Source: an uncultured Lachnospiraceae bacterium (lineage in GTDB: Bacteria > Bacillota > Clostridia > Lachnospirales > Lachnospiraceae). Taken from it: a stretch of DNA of 64,000 bases. The stretch spans positions 186,001 to 250,000 of the forward strand of contig CANQSA010000001.1 in assembly GCA_947626415.1 (NCBI GenBank). The letters are read 5' to 3'. The notes under the pieces are model-generated. The model ran no database searches. It was given only the letters and a program-made list of their open reading frames with translations, and had not been told where the DNA came from. A program made the translations under genes and the position numbers. How positions within the stretch are numbered: position 1 is the stretch's first letter; each line of letters starts with the position of its first letter. This document shows positions 9,701 to 16,428 of the stretch, piece after piece.

Positions 9701-11003
9701 CTGTGCAGCCGGAAAACGCACTACTGTCTATTGATGTAACGCTGTCGGGTATCATCAGGTTTGTCAGTCCTGTGCAACCCTTAAACGCACTACTACCTAT
9801 CTCCGTAACACTGTCGGGTATCATTACGCTTGTCAGTCCTGTGCAGCCGGAAAACACACTACTGCCTATTGATGTAATGCTGTCGGGTATCGTCACGCTT
9901 GTCAGCCCTGTGCAGCCGTAAAACACACTACTGTCTATTGATGTAACGCTGCCGGGTATGATTACACTTGTCAGCCCTGTGCAGCCGTAAAACGCACTCC
10001 TGCCTATATCCGTAACGCTGTCGGGTATCGTTACGCTTATCAGTCCTGTGCAACCATCAAACGCAAAAACACCTATTGATGTAACACTGTCGGGTATCGT
10101 TACGCTTGTCAGTCCTGTGCAGCCATCAAACGCAAAATCACCTATTGATGTAACACTGCCGGGTATCGTTACGCTTGTCAGTCCTGTGCAGCTTAAAAAC
10201 GCATCATTACTTATTGATGTAACACTGTCGGGTATCATTACGTTTGTCAGTTCTGTGCAACCGGAAAACGCAAAATCACCTATTGATATAACGCTATCCG
10301 GAATTGTTATGTCTGTCAGTCCCGCGCAGTCGGCAAACGCCCTATAGCCTATCTCGGTAACACTATCGGGTATGGTGTAGGCGCCTTTCTTACCTGCGGG
10401 ATATATTATCAAAGCAGTTTTATCTTTGTCAAATAAAACACCATCTTCGGATGTGTAGCTTTCGTTATTTTTATCAACATTTATTACTGTCAGTCCTGTG
10501 CAGCCTGAAAACGTATCATCACTTATTGATGTAACACTGTCGGGAATGGTTACGCTTGTCAGTCCTGTACAATTGTAAAACGCCAAACTGTCTATTGATG
10601 TAACGCCGTCGAGTATTGTTACGCTTGTCAGTCCCGTGCAATCACTAAATACAAACGGCTCTATCGTAGTAACACTGCCGGGTATGATTACACTTGTCAG
10701 CCCTGTGCAGCCGTCAAACGCAAAAAAACCTATTGATGTAACAGACTTACCGTCAATTTTGGAAGGAATAACAACATCTCCGCCGTTTCCGGTATAACCT
10801 GTAATCGTTATACTGCCGTCCTCGTTTTCTTCCCATTCAAAGCCGTCATCGGTTGTTCCCTCGGTTGTTCCCTCGCCTGCCGCCTTTTCCGTAATGCCGC
10901 TGCCTATCATTCGCGGCAAATCAACAGCCACACTGCTGCCGGCCAATAACGCCGCAAGAGATATACAACAAATCTTCTGTGCCAGCCTCGTAAAATCTGC
11001 CAT
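6765..11003 (-). CDS. BspA-like leucine-rich-repeat surface protein with sortase signal
   Basis: Predicted cell-wall protein of 1412 residues for adhesion or binding of host or microbial partners (inferred from the BspA/LRR_5 family). A signal peptide (ICCISLAALLAGSSVA) is followed by three modules that each open with GGDVVIPSKIDGKSVTSIG. Each module holds many 23-residue LRR_5 units of the type SAFSGCTGLTSVTIPDSV, interrupted by non-LRR inserts (NNESYTSEDGVLF). The C-terminus has a Pro/Glu/Ser wall linker of EPSEEPSDEPS units, then VPQTGD, a hydrophobic helix and KRPKKQ, a sortase-type anchor. The start is MADFTR, chosen because GGAGG lies 7 nt upstream. The DNA looks more AT-rich than its neighbours and the gene sits beside an integrase remnant, both suggesting transfer. 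Confidence 0.92.
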   Translation of the reverse strand: MADFTRLAQKICCISLAALLAGSSVAVDLPRMIGSGITEKAAGEGTTEGTTDDGFEWEENEDGSITITGYTGNGGDVVIPSKIDGKSVTSIGFFAFDGCTGLTSVIIPGSVTTIEPFVFSDCTGLTSVTILDGVTSIDSLAFYNCTGLTSVTIPDSVTSISDDTFSGCTGLTVINVDKNNESYTSEDGVLFDKDKTALIIYPAGKKGAYTIPDSVTEIGYRAFADCAGLTDITIPDSVISIGDFAFSGCTELTNVMIPDSVTSISNDAFLSCTGLTSVTIPGSVTSIGDFAFDGCTGLTSVTIPDSVTSIGVFAFDGCTGLISVTIPDSVTDIGRSAFYGCTGLTSVIIPGSVTSIDSSVFYGCTGLTSVTIPDSITSIGSSVFSGCTGLTSVMIPDSVTEIGSSAFKGCTGLTNLMIPDSVTSIDSSAFSGCTGLTSVMIPDSVTEIYSSAFKGCTGLTSVMIPDSVTSIGSSAFSGCTELTSITIPASVIEIGKSAFAGCDNLVIHGYSNSYAETYANENELAFVAIDAETADDYEWKENEDGSVRITGYTGNGGDVVIPSKIDGKSVTSIGKRAFKDCTGLTSVMIPDSVTSIGNDTFDGCTGLTAINVGQNNESYTSEDGVLFDKDKTTLITYPVGKKGTYTIPDSVTEIGYRAFADCAGLTSITIPDSVTSIGDGAFVDCIELTNVTIPDSVTSIGGEVFFGCTGLTSVTIPDSVTDIGSSAFYGCTGLTRVIIPGSVTKIESFLFSDCTGLTSVTIPDSVTSIGYYAFKDCTGLTSVTIPGGITSISDDTFSGCTGLTAINVGQNNESYTSEDGVLFDKDKTTLIIYPVGKKGAYTIPDSVTEIDSSAFDGCIGLTSVTIPDSVISIGYSAFFGCTGLTDVTIPDSVTSISSLAFYNCTGLTNITIPASVIEIGSAAFYGCNDFVIHGYSGSYAETYANENELAFVAIDVETADDYEWKENEDGSVRITGYTGNGGDVVIPSKIDGKSVTSIGNYAFEGCTGLTSVTIPDSVTKIGNWAFYDCTGLTDVKISDSVTEIGMSAFYGCTGLTSVTISGSVTEIGMGAFFGCTGLISINVDKNNENYLSENGIVFNKDKTALILYPVGRKGDYTIPDSVTEIGMAAFLDCTGLTSITIPDSVTEIGNGAFGGCSGLTSITIPDSVTEIGVEAFSYCTGLTSIDVDKNNENYLSENGVLFNKDKTILITYPGGKNGAYTIPGSVTEIDGGSFADCAGLTSITVPDSVTSIVDYAFSHCTGLTSITIPASVTEIGDGVFAGCDDIVIYGYSNSYAETYANENGITFVAISEEPSEEPSDEPSEEPSEKPSDEPSENPSDEPNVEPSEEPDNKPTNPTDNQTSGGTNNTPADNTNTITDVPQTGDMGIMLILAALAASIPVMAISYKRPKKQ
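7140..10760 (-). repeat. Tandem LRR-coding DNA repeats with long near-identical blocks
   Basis: Units of about 69 bp coding one LRR each recur dozens of times. On top of these, a block of about 200 bp is almost identical at roughly 8009-8215 and 9284-9490, and its first part recurs at about 10734-10830. Such blocks favour slippage and unequal recombination. Confidence 0.85.
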
Positions 11004-11108
11004 TTTTCTGCCTCCATTCATTCATAAATATATTTTTCTTTTCTGAAATAATGTAACATATGCACATTAATATTTTCTATGAACAAAAATATTTCATCAA
11101 GATATTTA

Positions 11109-11137
11109 ATTATACACTTTTCTGTTATAAAACGCAA
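11109..11137 (-). promoter_or_regulatory. Promoter of the BspA-like gene
   Basis: Minus strand TTGCGT, 17-nt spacer, perfect TATAAT, about 105 nt before the start codon. The long, AT-rich leader between them shows no structure I recognise. Confidence 0.6.
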
Positions 11138-11257
11138 GTGATTTAAAATAACTTCAAATACTTCCAAAAAACTCCGAATAATTATTTTAATTTCATATCA
11201 GGCATAACGTACACAATATAAAAAATCGCAGTTGTGTGTATTACGTATTTACACAAC

Positions 11258-11298
11258 AAAAAATCATACCACCGTCAGGACAATCCCAACGGCGGTAT
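11258..11298 (-). terminator. Terminator left over from the lost BspA-like gene
   Basis: ATACCGCCGT pairs with ACGGTGGTAT (10 bp, one G-U) in the minus-strand transcript and is followed by GATTTTTTG. It lies upstream of the promoter of the intact BspA-like gene, so it may now insulate that gene from readthrough. Confidence 0.65.
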
Positions 11299-11371
11299 TT
11301 GTCGGATTATTGCCCGGTTTTTCGCCTGGCTCTACACTCGGCTCGTCACCTATTGCAATAAAATCGAAACC
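11264..11371 (-). pseudogene. Fossil C-terminal tail of a second BspA-like gene
   Basis: The minus strand reads FIAIGDEPSVEPGEKPGNNP then TNTAVG to a stop. This matches the junction and wall-linker region of the intact neighbour (FVAISEEPS and VEPSEEPDNKPTNPT). At the DNA level about 60 bp (roughly 11297-11350) align closely with 6938-6990. Nothing else of the gene remains: no repeats, anchor or start. A terminator hairpin persists at its end. Confidence 0.75.
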
Positions 11372-11532
11372 TTTTTGATTACTTTTTACTGCAATTTTGA
11401 TTACCTTTTGCAAATTTCATTGCACAAATGCCTTAAAATAAGCATTTTTTATTGGAAGCGCAAAAAGTAAAACAGCGCAAGTTGCATCTTGAATTTAAAG
11501 AAGACCATGTTAAGATAACTCAATGCCTTCTA

Positions 11533-12831
11533 TTACAGATCCATCGCCGATTCATCCAACAGGAATTGTTCGATCCCGACATACAAGATCCCGTTCTCGT
11601 CATGCCATGGCTCGATATCCTCTCTCACCACAACGATCTTCTTAAAGGAATCTTGTATTTTCATAAATGGGCGAATCTCCTGCTTCCGCTTCTCTTCATC
11701 CGGGATGGCAAATGCAGACTGGATATAATAGCGTTTGCTGCCCCGGTTCGCAACAAAATCTACTTCGTACTGCACTCTTTTTTGCTTTCCCTCATCGGTC
11801 CTCGCTGTGGCTTCCACAACGCCGACATCAATATCAAACTCCCGAACGCGGAGCTCGTTATAAAGAATATTCTCCATGATGTGATTTTCTTCCTGCTGCC
11901 GGAAGTTCAGCCTTGCGTTGCGAAGCCCCACATCGGAATAATAATACTTCATCGGGGAACCGATCTGCTTCCTTCCCTTCACATCATAGCGTTTTGCGCG
12001 ATAAAGCATAAACGCATCGATGAAGTAATCCAGGTATCTGCCTACCGTATCATTGGTCACAGACAGCCCCTTGACCGAACTGAAGGTGTTCGCGATGCGA
12101 ATCGGATTTGTCAGGGAGCCGACCGCAGACGCCATCAGATCCAGCAGATCATCCAGCACCGTCTTGTCGTGGCCGATCTTGTGACGCGCCATGATGTCGT
12201 CCAGATAGATCTTATCGAAAAGATCGTGCAGATATTTGCTTTTGTCCTGCGGTGTTTTCTGCCGGAGGATCAGCGGCATCCCGCCGTAGGTAAAATAATC
12301 CCGCCACGCATGGCGTTTATCGTCTCCGTAAGCATAATAGAATTCCTGATAGCACAGCGGGTTTACGCGCACCTCGTCCCCCCTTCCGCGAAATTCGGTC
12401 AGAATATCGGAAGAAAGCATTTTGGAATTGCTTCCCGTGACATACAGATCGACATTCTTGATCTTCATAAGTCCCAGCAGGACATCAACGAAACCGACGG
12501 TTTCCCCGCTATCCGGCAGATATGGGTTCGGAATATCCGCCACCTTCTGAATCTCGTCCAGAAAGACGTAGTACATCCCATCCTTATCCACGAGCAGGCT
12601 TCGAATATACTTTCCAAGTTCCAATGGATTTCTATACCGGATATTTTCATCATCATCCAAAGCAAGCGCAATGATATGGGAATCATCCACGCCAATACTG
12701 TTCAGGTATTTACGGTAGATCTCAAACAGCAGATAAGATTTTCCGCAGCGCCGGATGCCGGTAATCACCTTAACCATTCCGTTTTCTTTCTTATCGATCA
12801 GCTTATTCAGATACCTTTGGCGTTGTATCAT
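11533..12831 (-). CDS. AAA ATPase with DUF4143 domain
   Basis: A member of the large AAA_14/DUF4143 family, ATPases of unknown cellular role common in gut anaerobes. The 432 residues show Walker A (TGIRRCGKSYLL, about 25-36), Walker B (YYVFLDEIQKV) and the family block VTGSNSKMLSSDILTEFRGR, then the DUF4143 region with the nuclease-like segment YEVDFVANRGSKRYYIQ near the C-terminus. The start MIQRQRYLNK is chosen because AGGAGA precedes it; the open frame continues 13 codons further up. It stands alone between the BspA-like locus and the degenerate lipoprotein gene. Confidence 0.88.
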   Translation of the reverse strand: MIQRQRYLNKLIDKKENGMVKVITGIRRCGKSYLLFEIYRKYLNSIGVDDSHIIALALDDDENIRYRNPLELGKYIRSLLVDKDGMYYVFLDEIQKVADIPNPYLPDSGETVGFVDVLLGLMKIKNVDLYVTGSNSKMLSSDILTEFRGRGDEVRVNPLCYQEFYYAYGDDKRHAWRDYFTYGGMPLILRQKTPQDKSKYLHDLFDKIYLDDIMARHKIGHDKTVLDDLLDLMASAVGSLTNPIRIANTFSSVKGLSVTNDTVGRYLDYFIDAFMLYRAKRYDVKGRKQIGSPMKYYYSDVGLRNARLNFRQQEENHIMENILYNELRVREFDIDVGVVEATARTDEGKQKRVQYEVDFVANRGSKRYYIQSAFAIPDEEKRKQEIRPFMKIQDSFKKIVVVREDIEPWHDENGILYVGIEQFLLDESAMDL

Positions 12832-13012
12832 GCCCGTCTCTCCTTTCGACAAAAATGTGTATGTATGCATTTTTGGCTAATGATAGTATACGCCTTTTTT
12901 GATAAAAAAGCAAGCGGAATATAGACTTCGGAGCGTCATAATTCTTTTAGCGAGAGTTAGATAAATTGTAATTTTGATACTCATAGATCGCACTGTCATA
13001 CTCTTCCCGGTC

Positions 13013-13361
13013 TTACTCTGCTGCGGTAAACACAGCGGTTATATCGCCGCTGCCAAGCGCCTTTTTCCAGTTTGTAAGATCATCGATTTTCCCGATTCAG
13101 GTATAGCTCCATGAATTAGAACCGTAAAAAATGACGATCTGATCTCCGCTGTACAGGACAATATCACCTTCAGTTGTAGTAGTCTGATGGTTGTCGGCCG
13201 AAAGACTTTTTCATTTCAGTTTCGTCCTCTTGCGTATTGTTATCGTCACTCGTACCAATAGCGCCGTTTTCGCGCATGTCCGTATTCCTGTCTTCCTGCG
13301 CGGCACACGCGGACAGCATCAGTACGCATGTAAGGATCATCCATATCAGAACCTTTTTCAT
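13013..13361 (-). pseudogene. Broken cyclophilin-like lipoprotein gene
   Basis: The 5' part is intact: GGGAG, ATG, signal peptide MKKVLIWMILTCVLML and lipobox LSAC, then a Glu/Asp/Asn-rich linker that runs to a stop at 13170. In another frame, 13015-13196 encodes the C-terminal half of a cyclophilin-like fold protein (TTTEGDIVLYSGDQIVIFYG, then SNSWSYT, stop, IGKIDDL). The middle of the domain is deleted, the frame is shifted, and a TGA stands where relatives have Arg, explainable as CGA to TGA. It is divergent from the LysR gene, whose target it may once have been. The stretch 12832-13012 holds only degenerate sequence. Confidence 0.75.
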
Positions 13362-13462
13362 ATAAAGACTCCCTTCCCGCCGCCTGCTCCTTTCACCCTT
13401 TCTGCTTCTGACTTTTTTCTGACATCTGCAGTATAGCAAATTGACATTCTCCTTGCTAATGG

Positions 13463-13504
13463 TTATAATGAATATTGTGATATTCATTATAAGAATATCA
13501 CAAT
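13463..13504. promoter_or_regulatory. Nested palindromic operator between lysR and the lipoprotein gene
   Basis: Two perfect inverted repeats overlap by sharing one arm. TTATAATGAATAT (13463-13475) pairs with ATATTCATTATAA (13480-13492). ATTGTGATATTC (13474-13485) pairs with GAATATCACAAT (13493-13504). The element ends 20 bp before the LysR start and lies between two divergent genes, as LysR-type operators do. Confidence 0.7.
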
Positions 13505-13524
13505 CTTGAACGGAGAACATTAAT

Positions 13525-14424
13525 ATGGAAATTCGTACTTTAAGATACTTTCTTGCCATTGCAAGAGAGGAAAACATGAGCAAAGCCGCAGAGATCCTGC
13601 ACGTTACGCAGCCCACGCTTTCCAAGGCGCTGCGGGCATTGGAAGACGAACTGGGGAGAAAGCTGTTTATACGACACAGCTTCAGCATTTCGCTGACCGA
13701 GGAAGGGATGCTCCTTCGTGACCGGGCGGAAAGTCTTGTCACCATGGCGGACAAAATAGAAACGGAATTTCTGTCGCTGGATGACGTCACCGGGGGCGAA
13801 CTTTATTTGGGGCTGGCGGAATCCTGTCAGATCCGCTATCTTGCAAGGGAAATCCGCAGGCTGAAAAGCGTATATCCGGACCTAAACTACCACATTACCA
13901 GCGGAGACACCGAGCAGGTCACCGAAAAGCTGGATAAAGGGCTTTTGGATTTTGCAGTGGTGTGCGATACGCCGGATGCTCGAAAATACAAATATCTCCC
14001 GTTCCCGGAGCCGGATATTTGGGGCGTAGTAATGCCCCGTGAAGCCCCGCTTGCAAAAAAAGAGGCCATCACTGTGGATGACCTTGTCGGGCTGCCTCTT
14101 TTTTCCTCGGAGCAAGGATGGGAAAACGATATTGCAAAATGGTGCGGCGAACGCATCCATGACCTTCATTTGGAAGGCTCATTCCGACTGTCCTATAATG
14201 CGTCGGTTTTTGTCAAAGAGGGACTCGGCTATCAGCTTACGTTTGCTGGTCTTGTAAACACCACCCCGGACAGCGGGCTGGTCTTCCGGCCGCTTACGCC
14301 GAGACTCGAAACGAAACTCTTTCTCATCTGGAACAAGTATCAGACATTTACGCCGATCGCAGAGCGTTTTCTCACCGGAATCAAAGCGAACTTTGGGGAA
14401 TACAATCCGAAACAGACTGAATAA
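13525..14424 (+). CDS. LysR-family transcriptional regulator
   Basis: A 299-residue DNA-binding regulator. The N-terminal winged helix-turn-helix is typical (YFLAIAREENMSKAAEIL, HVTQPTLSKALRALEDELG), followed by the dimerisation helix and a periplasmic-binding-like effector domain (about 90-295). A ribosome site (CGGAGAA) precedes the ATG. It is divergent from the ruined cyclophilin-like lipoprotein gene, with the palindromic operator between. LysR proteins usually control the divergent gene, so this regulator may have lost its local target. Effector unknown. The next gene, mgtE, converges on it. Confidence 0.93.
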   Translation: MEIRTLRYFLAIAREENMSKAAEILHVTQPTLSKALRALEDELGRKLFIRHSFSISLTEEGMLLRDRAESLVTMADKIETEFLSLDDVTGGELYLGLAESCQIRYLAREIRRLKSVYPDLNYHITSGDTEQVTEKLDKGLLDFAVVCDTPDARKYKYLPFPEPDIWGVVMPREAPLAKKEAITVDDLVGLPLFSSEQGWENDIAKWCGERIHDLHLEGSFRLSYNASVFVKEGLGYQLTFAGLVNTTPDSGLVFRPLTPRLETKLFLIWNKYQTFTPIAERFLTGIKANFGEYNPKQTE

Positions 14425-14509
14425 CTTCTGTAATGCCATTTTTTCTTGTTTTGGCATTGCATAATCGCTCCCATTTTTTAATGTACTTTTCACTGCAGTT
14501 TTACGTCAT

Positions 14510-15931
14510 TCAACCTGCCAAATGAAATATATTTAATAGCAGCAGCCCGCTTAACCCATAATACGTTACAACGGCGACCAGATCCGTGATGGTAGTAATG
14601 AGAGGGCCGGAAGCCGCCGCGGGATCCACATGGATTTTTTTAAAGAAAATAGGAACAATCGTACCTACGGCGCTGGATATGAGCATGGCAAGCAGAAGGG
14701 AACTTCCAATGCAGCCGGAAATGGCGAACGCTGCCAGCAATGTTTTTCCTTTTGCAAAATGTATATACAATCCAAGCGCAGCAAAAGAAACTGCACCTAA
14801 CAGCGCCCCATTGGATAATCCGATCTTTATTTCCTTTACGACTAACTGCATTTTCTGCTGCCCGGTAAGGTTCTCATCCATCAGTACACGGATCGTGACT
14901 GCGAGGGACTGCGTACCTGCATTTCCCGCCATATCAAGGATCAGGGACTGGAAACATATGATCAGGGTGAGCTGGGATACTACCTGCTCGAAAACCCCAA
15001 CTACAGAAGAAACCAGTATACCAAGCCCCAGCAGCACAAAAAGCCAAGGCAGCCTTTTTTTCATACTCTGCATAAGTGGTTCTTTCAGATCTTCTTCAGC
15101 CGTCAAACCCGCCAGCTTTGCATAATCTTCTCCCATCACGTCATCAACAACCTGTATAATGCTTTGGGAAGTAATAACACCCTGAATGTGATTATGGTTG
15201 TCCAATACCGGAATCAGATCTTCAGAATAATCCTTTAACTCTTCAATACAGTCATCAATCGTTTCATGTCCGTATACGTAAGGATACGATGTCATCACCA
15301 GAGATTTGAAATCTGTATCCTGACGAGCGATAATCAGTGCCTTTAGATTAACTGCGCCGTAAAACACAGCATCTTTATTTTCCACAAATATCGTTGATAT
15401 ATTATCATTTTCTGCCGCCTGTCTGGTCAGTTCTTTCATCGCCTGCCCAACGGTAACATTTTCTCTGATCAGGATATAATTCGTCGTCATTTTGCTGCCT
15501 ATTTCGTCATCATCATAAGAGGAAATTACAGCAAGCTCCTTCTTGACGGTTTCATCCATGCACTCGAATAGATTTCTCTTCTTTTCTCTGTCAAGTTCTC
15601 CAAGAATTTTTATTGCGGAATCGGATTCCATACATTCAATAATCTGCGCCGCTTTTTTTAAATCCATTTCTTCCAAATAAACGGCGGCGTCTTCATAGTC
15701 CGTGTACTCTAAAATATTCGAGACCATTGCCGTATCCAGGATCCGGTATATCTTCTTTCTTTCTGCCACATTGAGAAAGGGCAGGACTTCAGCGATATCA
15801 TTTTCATGATAATCATCGAGCCGTTCCCTCTTTGCGCTGGGAGAAGCGCTGCTCCTAATGATGCTGATGATCTCACTTGTATAATCAGGTTTAGAAGATG
15901 AAATTTCTCTTTTTGCTTCTAACATATCCAT
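14510..15931 (-). CDS. mgtE: Magnesium transporter MgtE
   Basis: A Mg2+ channel-type importer of the cytoplasmic membrane, 473 residues. Order: an N-terminal superhelical MgtE_N domain (about 30-130, YHENDIAEVLPFL), two CBS domains (about 135-260), a plug helix, then five membrane helices with the family signature near the end (DPAAASGPLITTITD). GGAGG lies 8 nt before the chosen ATG (MDMLEAKRE); the frame stays open 29 codons upstream but those codons fall inside a structured leader. The CBS domains of this family sense intracellular Mg2+. A leader ORF and attenuator-like stem upstream suggest control at the RNA level too; I see no M-box. Confidence 0.93.
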   Translation of the reverse strand: MDMLEAKREISSSKPDYTSEIISIIRSSASPSAKRERLDDYHENDIAEVLPFLNVAERKKIYRILDTAMVSNILEYTDYEDAAVYLEEMDLKKAAQIIECMESDSAIKILGELDREKKRNLFECMDETVKKELAVISSYDDDEIGSKMTTNYILIRENVTVGQAMKELTRQAAENDNISTIFVENKDAVFYGAVNLKALIIARQDTDFKSLVMTSYPYVYGHETIDDCIEELKDYSEDLIPVLDNHNHIQGVITSQSIIQVVDDVMGEDYAKLAGLTAEEDLKEPLMQSMKKRLPWLFVLLGLGILVSSVVGVFEQVVSQLTLIICFQSLILDMAGNAGTQSLAVTIRVLMDENLTGQQKMQLVVKEIKIGLSNGALLGAVSFAALGLYIHFAKGKTLLAAFAISGCIGSSLLLAMLISSAVGTIVPIFFKKIHVDPAAASGPLITTITDLVAVVTYYGLSGLLLLNIFHLAG

Positions 15932-16112
15932 TTCAAGAGCCTCCTTTTTTCCGTGAACAGTGAGCCAGGAGGAGCGAAGAGAAAATGCCCGCCCCCTGGA
16001 GTGACAAATAAAAGACAAATAAAATTATGCCACCAGAGCCTGCTGCGTGGTATTTGCCTTGTTTTTTAATGTTTGGGAATAAAATCAGATCTGAAACAGA
16101 AAGAAAAAGCAG

Positions 16113-16217
16113 TTATGCAAAACAAAAATGGACAGTTTTGCAGCTGATCATTCTATTCAGTTTCAGTTCTATACAAATACTTCGGTCATAACTGTCGCAA
16201 CTATCCATTTTGTTCAT
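16113..16217 (-). CDS. Leader ORF upstream of mgtE (34 residues)
   Basis: A small ORF (MNKMDSCDSYDRSIC at its start, ending HFCFA) with an AAAGGCGG ribosome site 9 nt before its second ATG (16208), which is the more likely start and gives 31 residues. It lies between the mgtE promoter and the mgtE gene. Its second ATG is inside the 5' arm of a long inverted repeat and its last codons follow the 3' arm, so translation would compete with the stem. It contains four Cys. Whether the peptide or only the act of translation matters cannot be told. No family recognised. Confidence 0.5.
   Translation of the reverse strand: MNKMDSCDSYDRSICIELKLNRMISCKTVHFCFA
16115..16211 (-). promoter_or_regulatory. 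Attenuator-like stem in the mgtE leader
   Basis: In the minus-strand RNA, AAAATGGATAGTT (16211 to 16199) pairs with AACTGTCCATTTT (16137 to 16125): 13 bp with one G-U, then TTTTTGTTTTG, a terminator-like U tract. The 61-nt loop is coding sequence of the leader ORF. A CTGAAAC in the loop can instead pair with GTTTCAG just downstream (16088-16094), a possible antiterminator. Confidence 0.45.
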
Positions 16218-16254
16218 CCGCCTTTCATAAAAAATTGATACTCTTTGCGTATAA

Positions 16255-16283
16255 ATTATATTTCATTTTTAACTTAATTGCAA
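16255..16283 (-). promoter_or_regulatory. Promoter of mgtE and its leader
   Basis: Minus strand TTGCAA, 17-nt spacer, perfect TATAAT. It places the mRNA start about 315 nt before mgtE, leaving a long leader. Confidence 0.75.
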
Positions 16284-16310
16284 GTTTCAAAATAAAAATT
16301 GTATTAGAAT

Positions 16311-16371
16311 ACACAAAAAAATGGGACTATTCCATTAGCTAAAATTATTTAGCCGGACAATCGTCCCATTT
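16311..16371 (-). terminator. Terminator of the beta-helix gene
   Basis: AAATGGGAC pairs with GTCCCATTT (arms 16363-16371 and 16319-16327), with an inner TTTAGC/GCTAAA type hairpin in the loop. On the minus strand it ends in a run of T (complement of the A run before 16321). Confidence 0.75.
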
Positions 16372-16428
16372 AGGTGACAAATATAGTAAAAATTATAGAA
16401 TATAAAAAGCAGGATACGTTCAAACCTG

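Noticed and set aside
9493-10347. Plus-strand open frames with repeats of the type VTLSGIVTLVSPVQP
   Set aside because: They are mirror translations of the LRR repeats on the minus strand.
7140-10760. Regularly spaced repeats that resemble a CRISPR array at first glance
   Set aside because: The spacing is a coding 69-bp LRR period in one open frame, the units vary as protein repeats do, and there are no cas genes or unique spacers.
11452-12924. A 490-codon open frame on the plus strand
   Set aside because: It is the antisense of the DUF4143 ATPase gene, whose motifs and ribosome site are clear; the plus-strand translation shows no family features.
15932-16255. M-box (Mg2+ riboswitch) in front of mgtE
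   Set aside because: The conserved M-box core sequences are not present; the leader has a different architecture.
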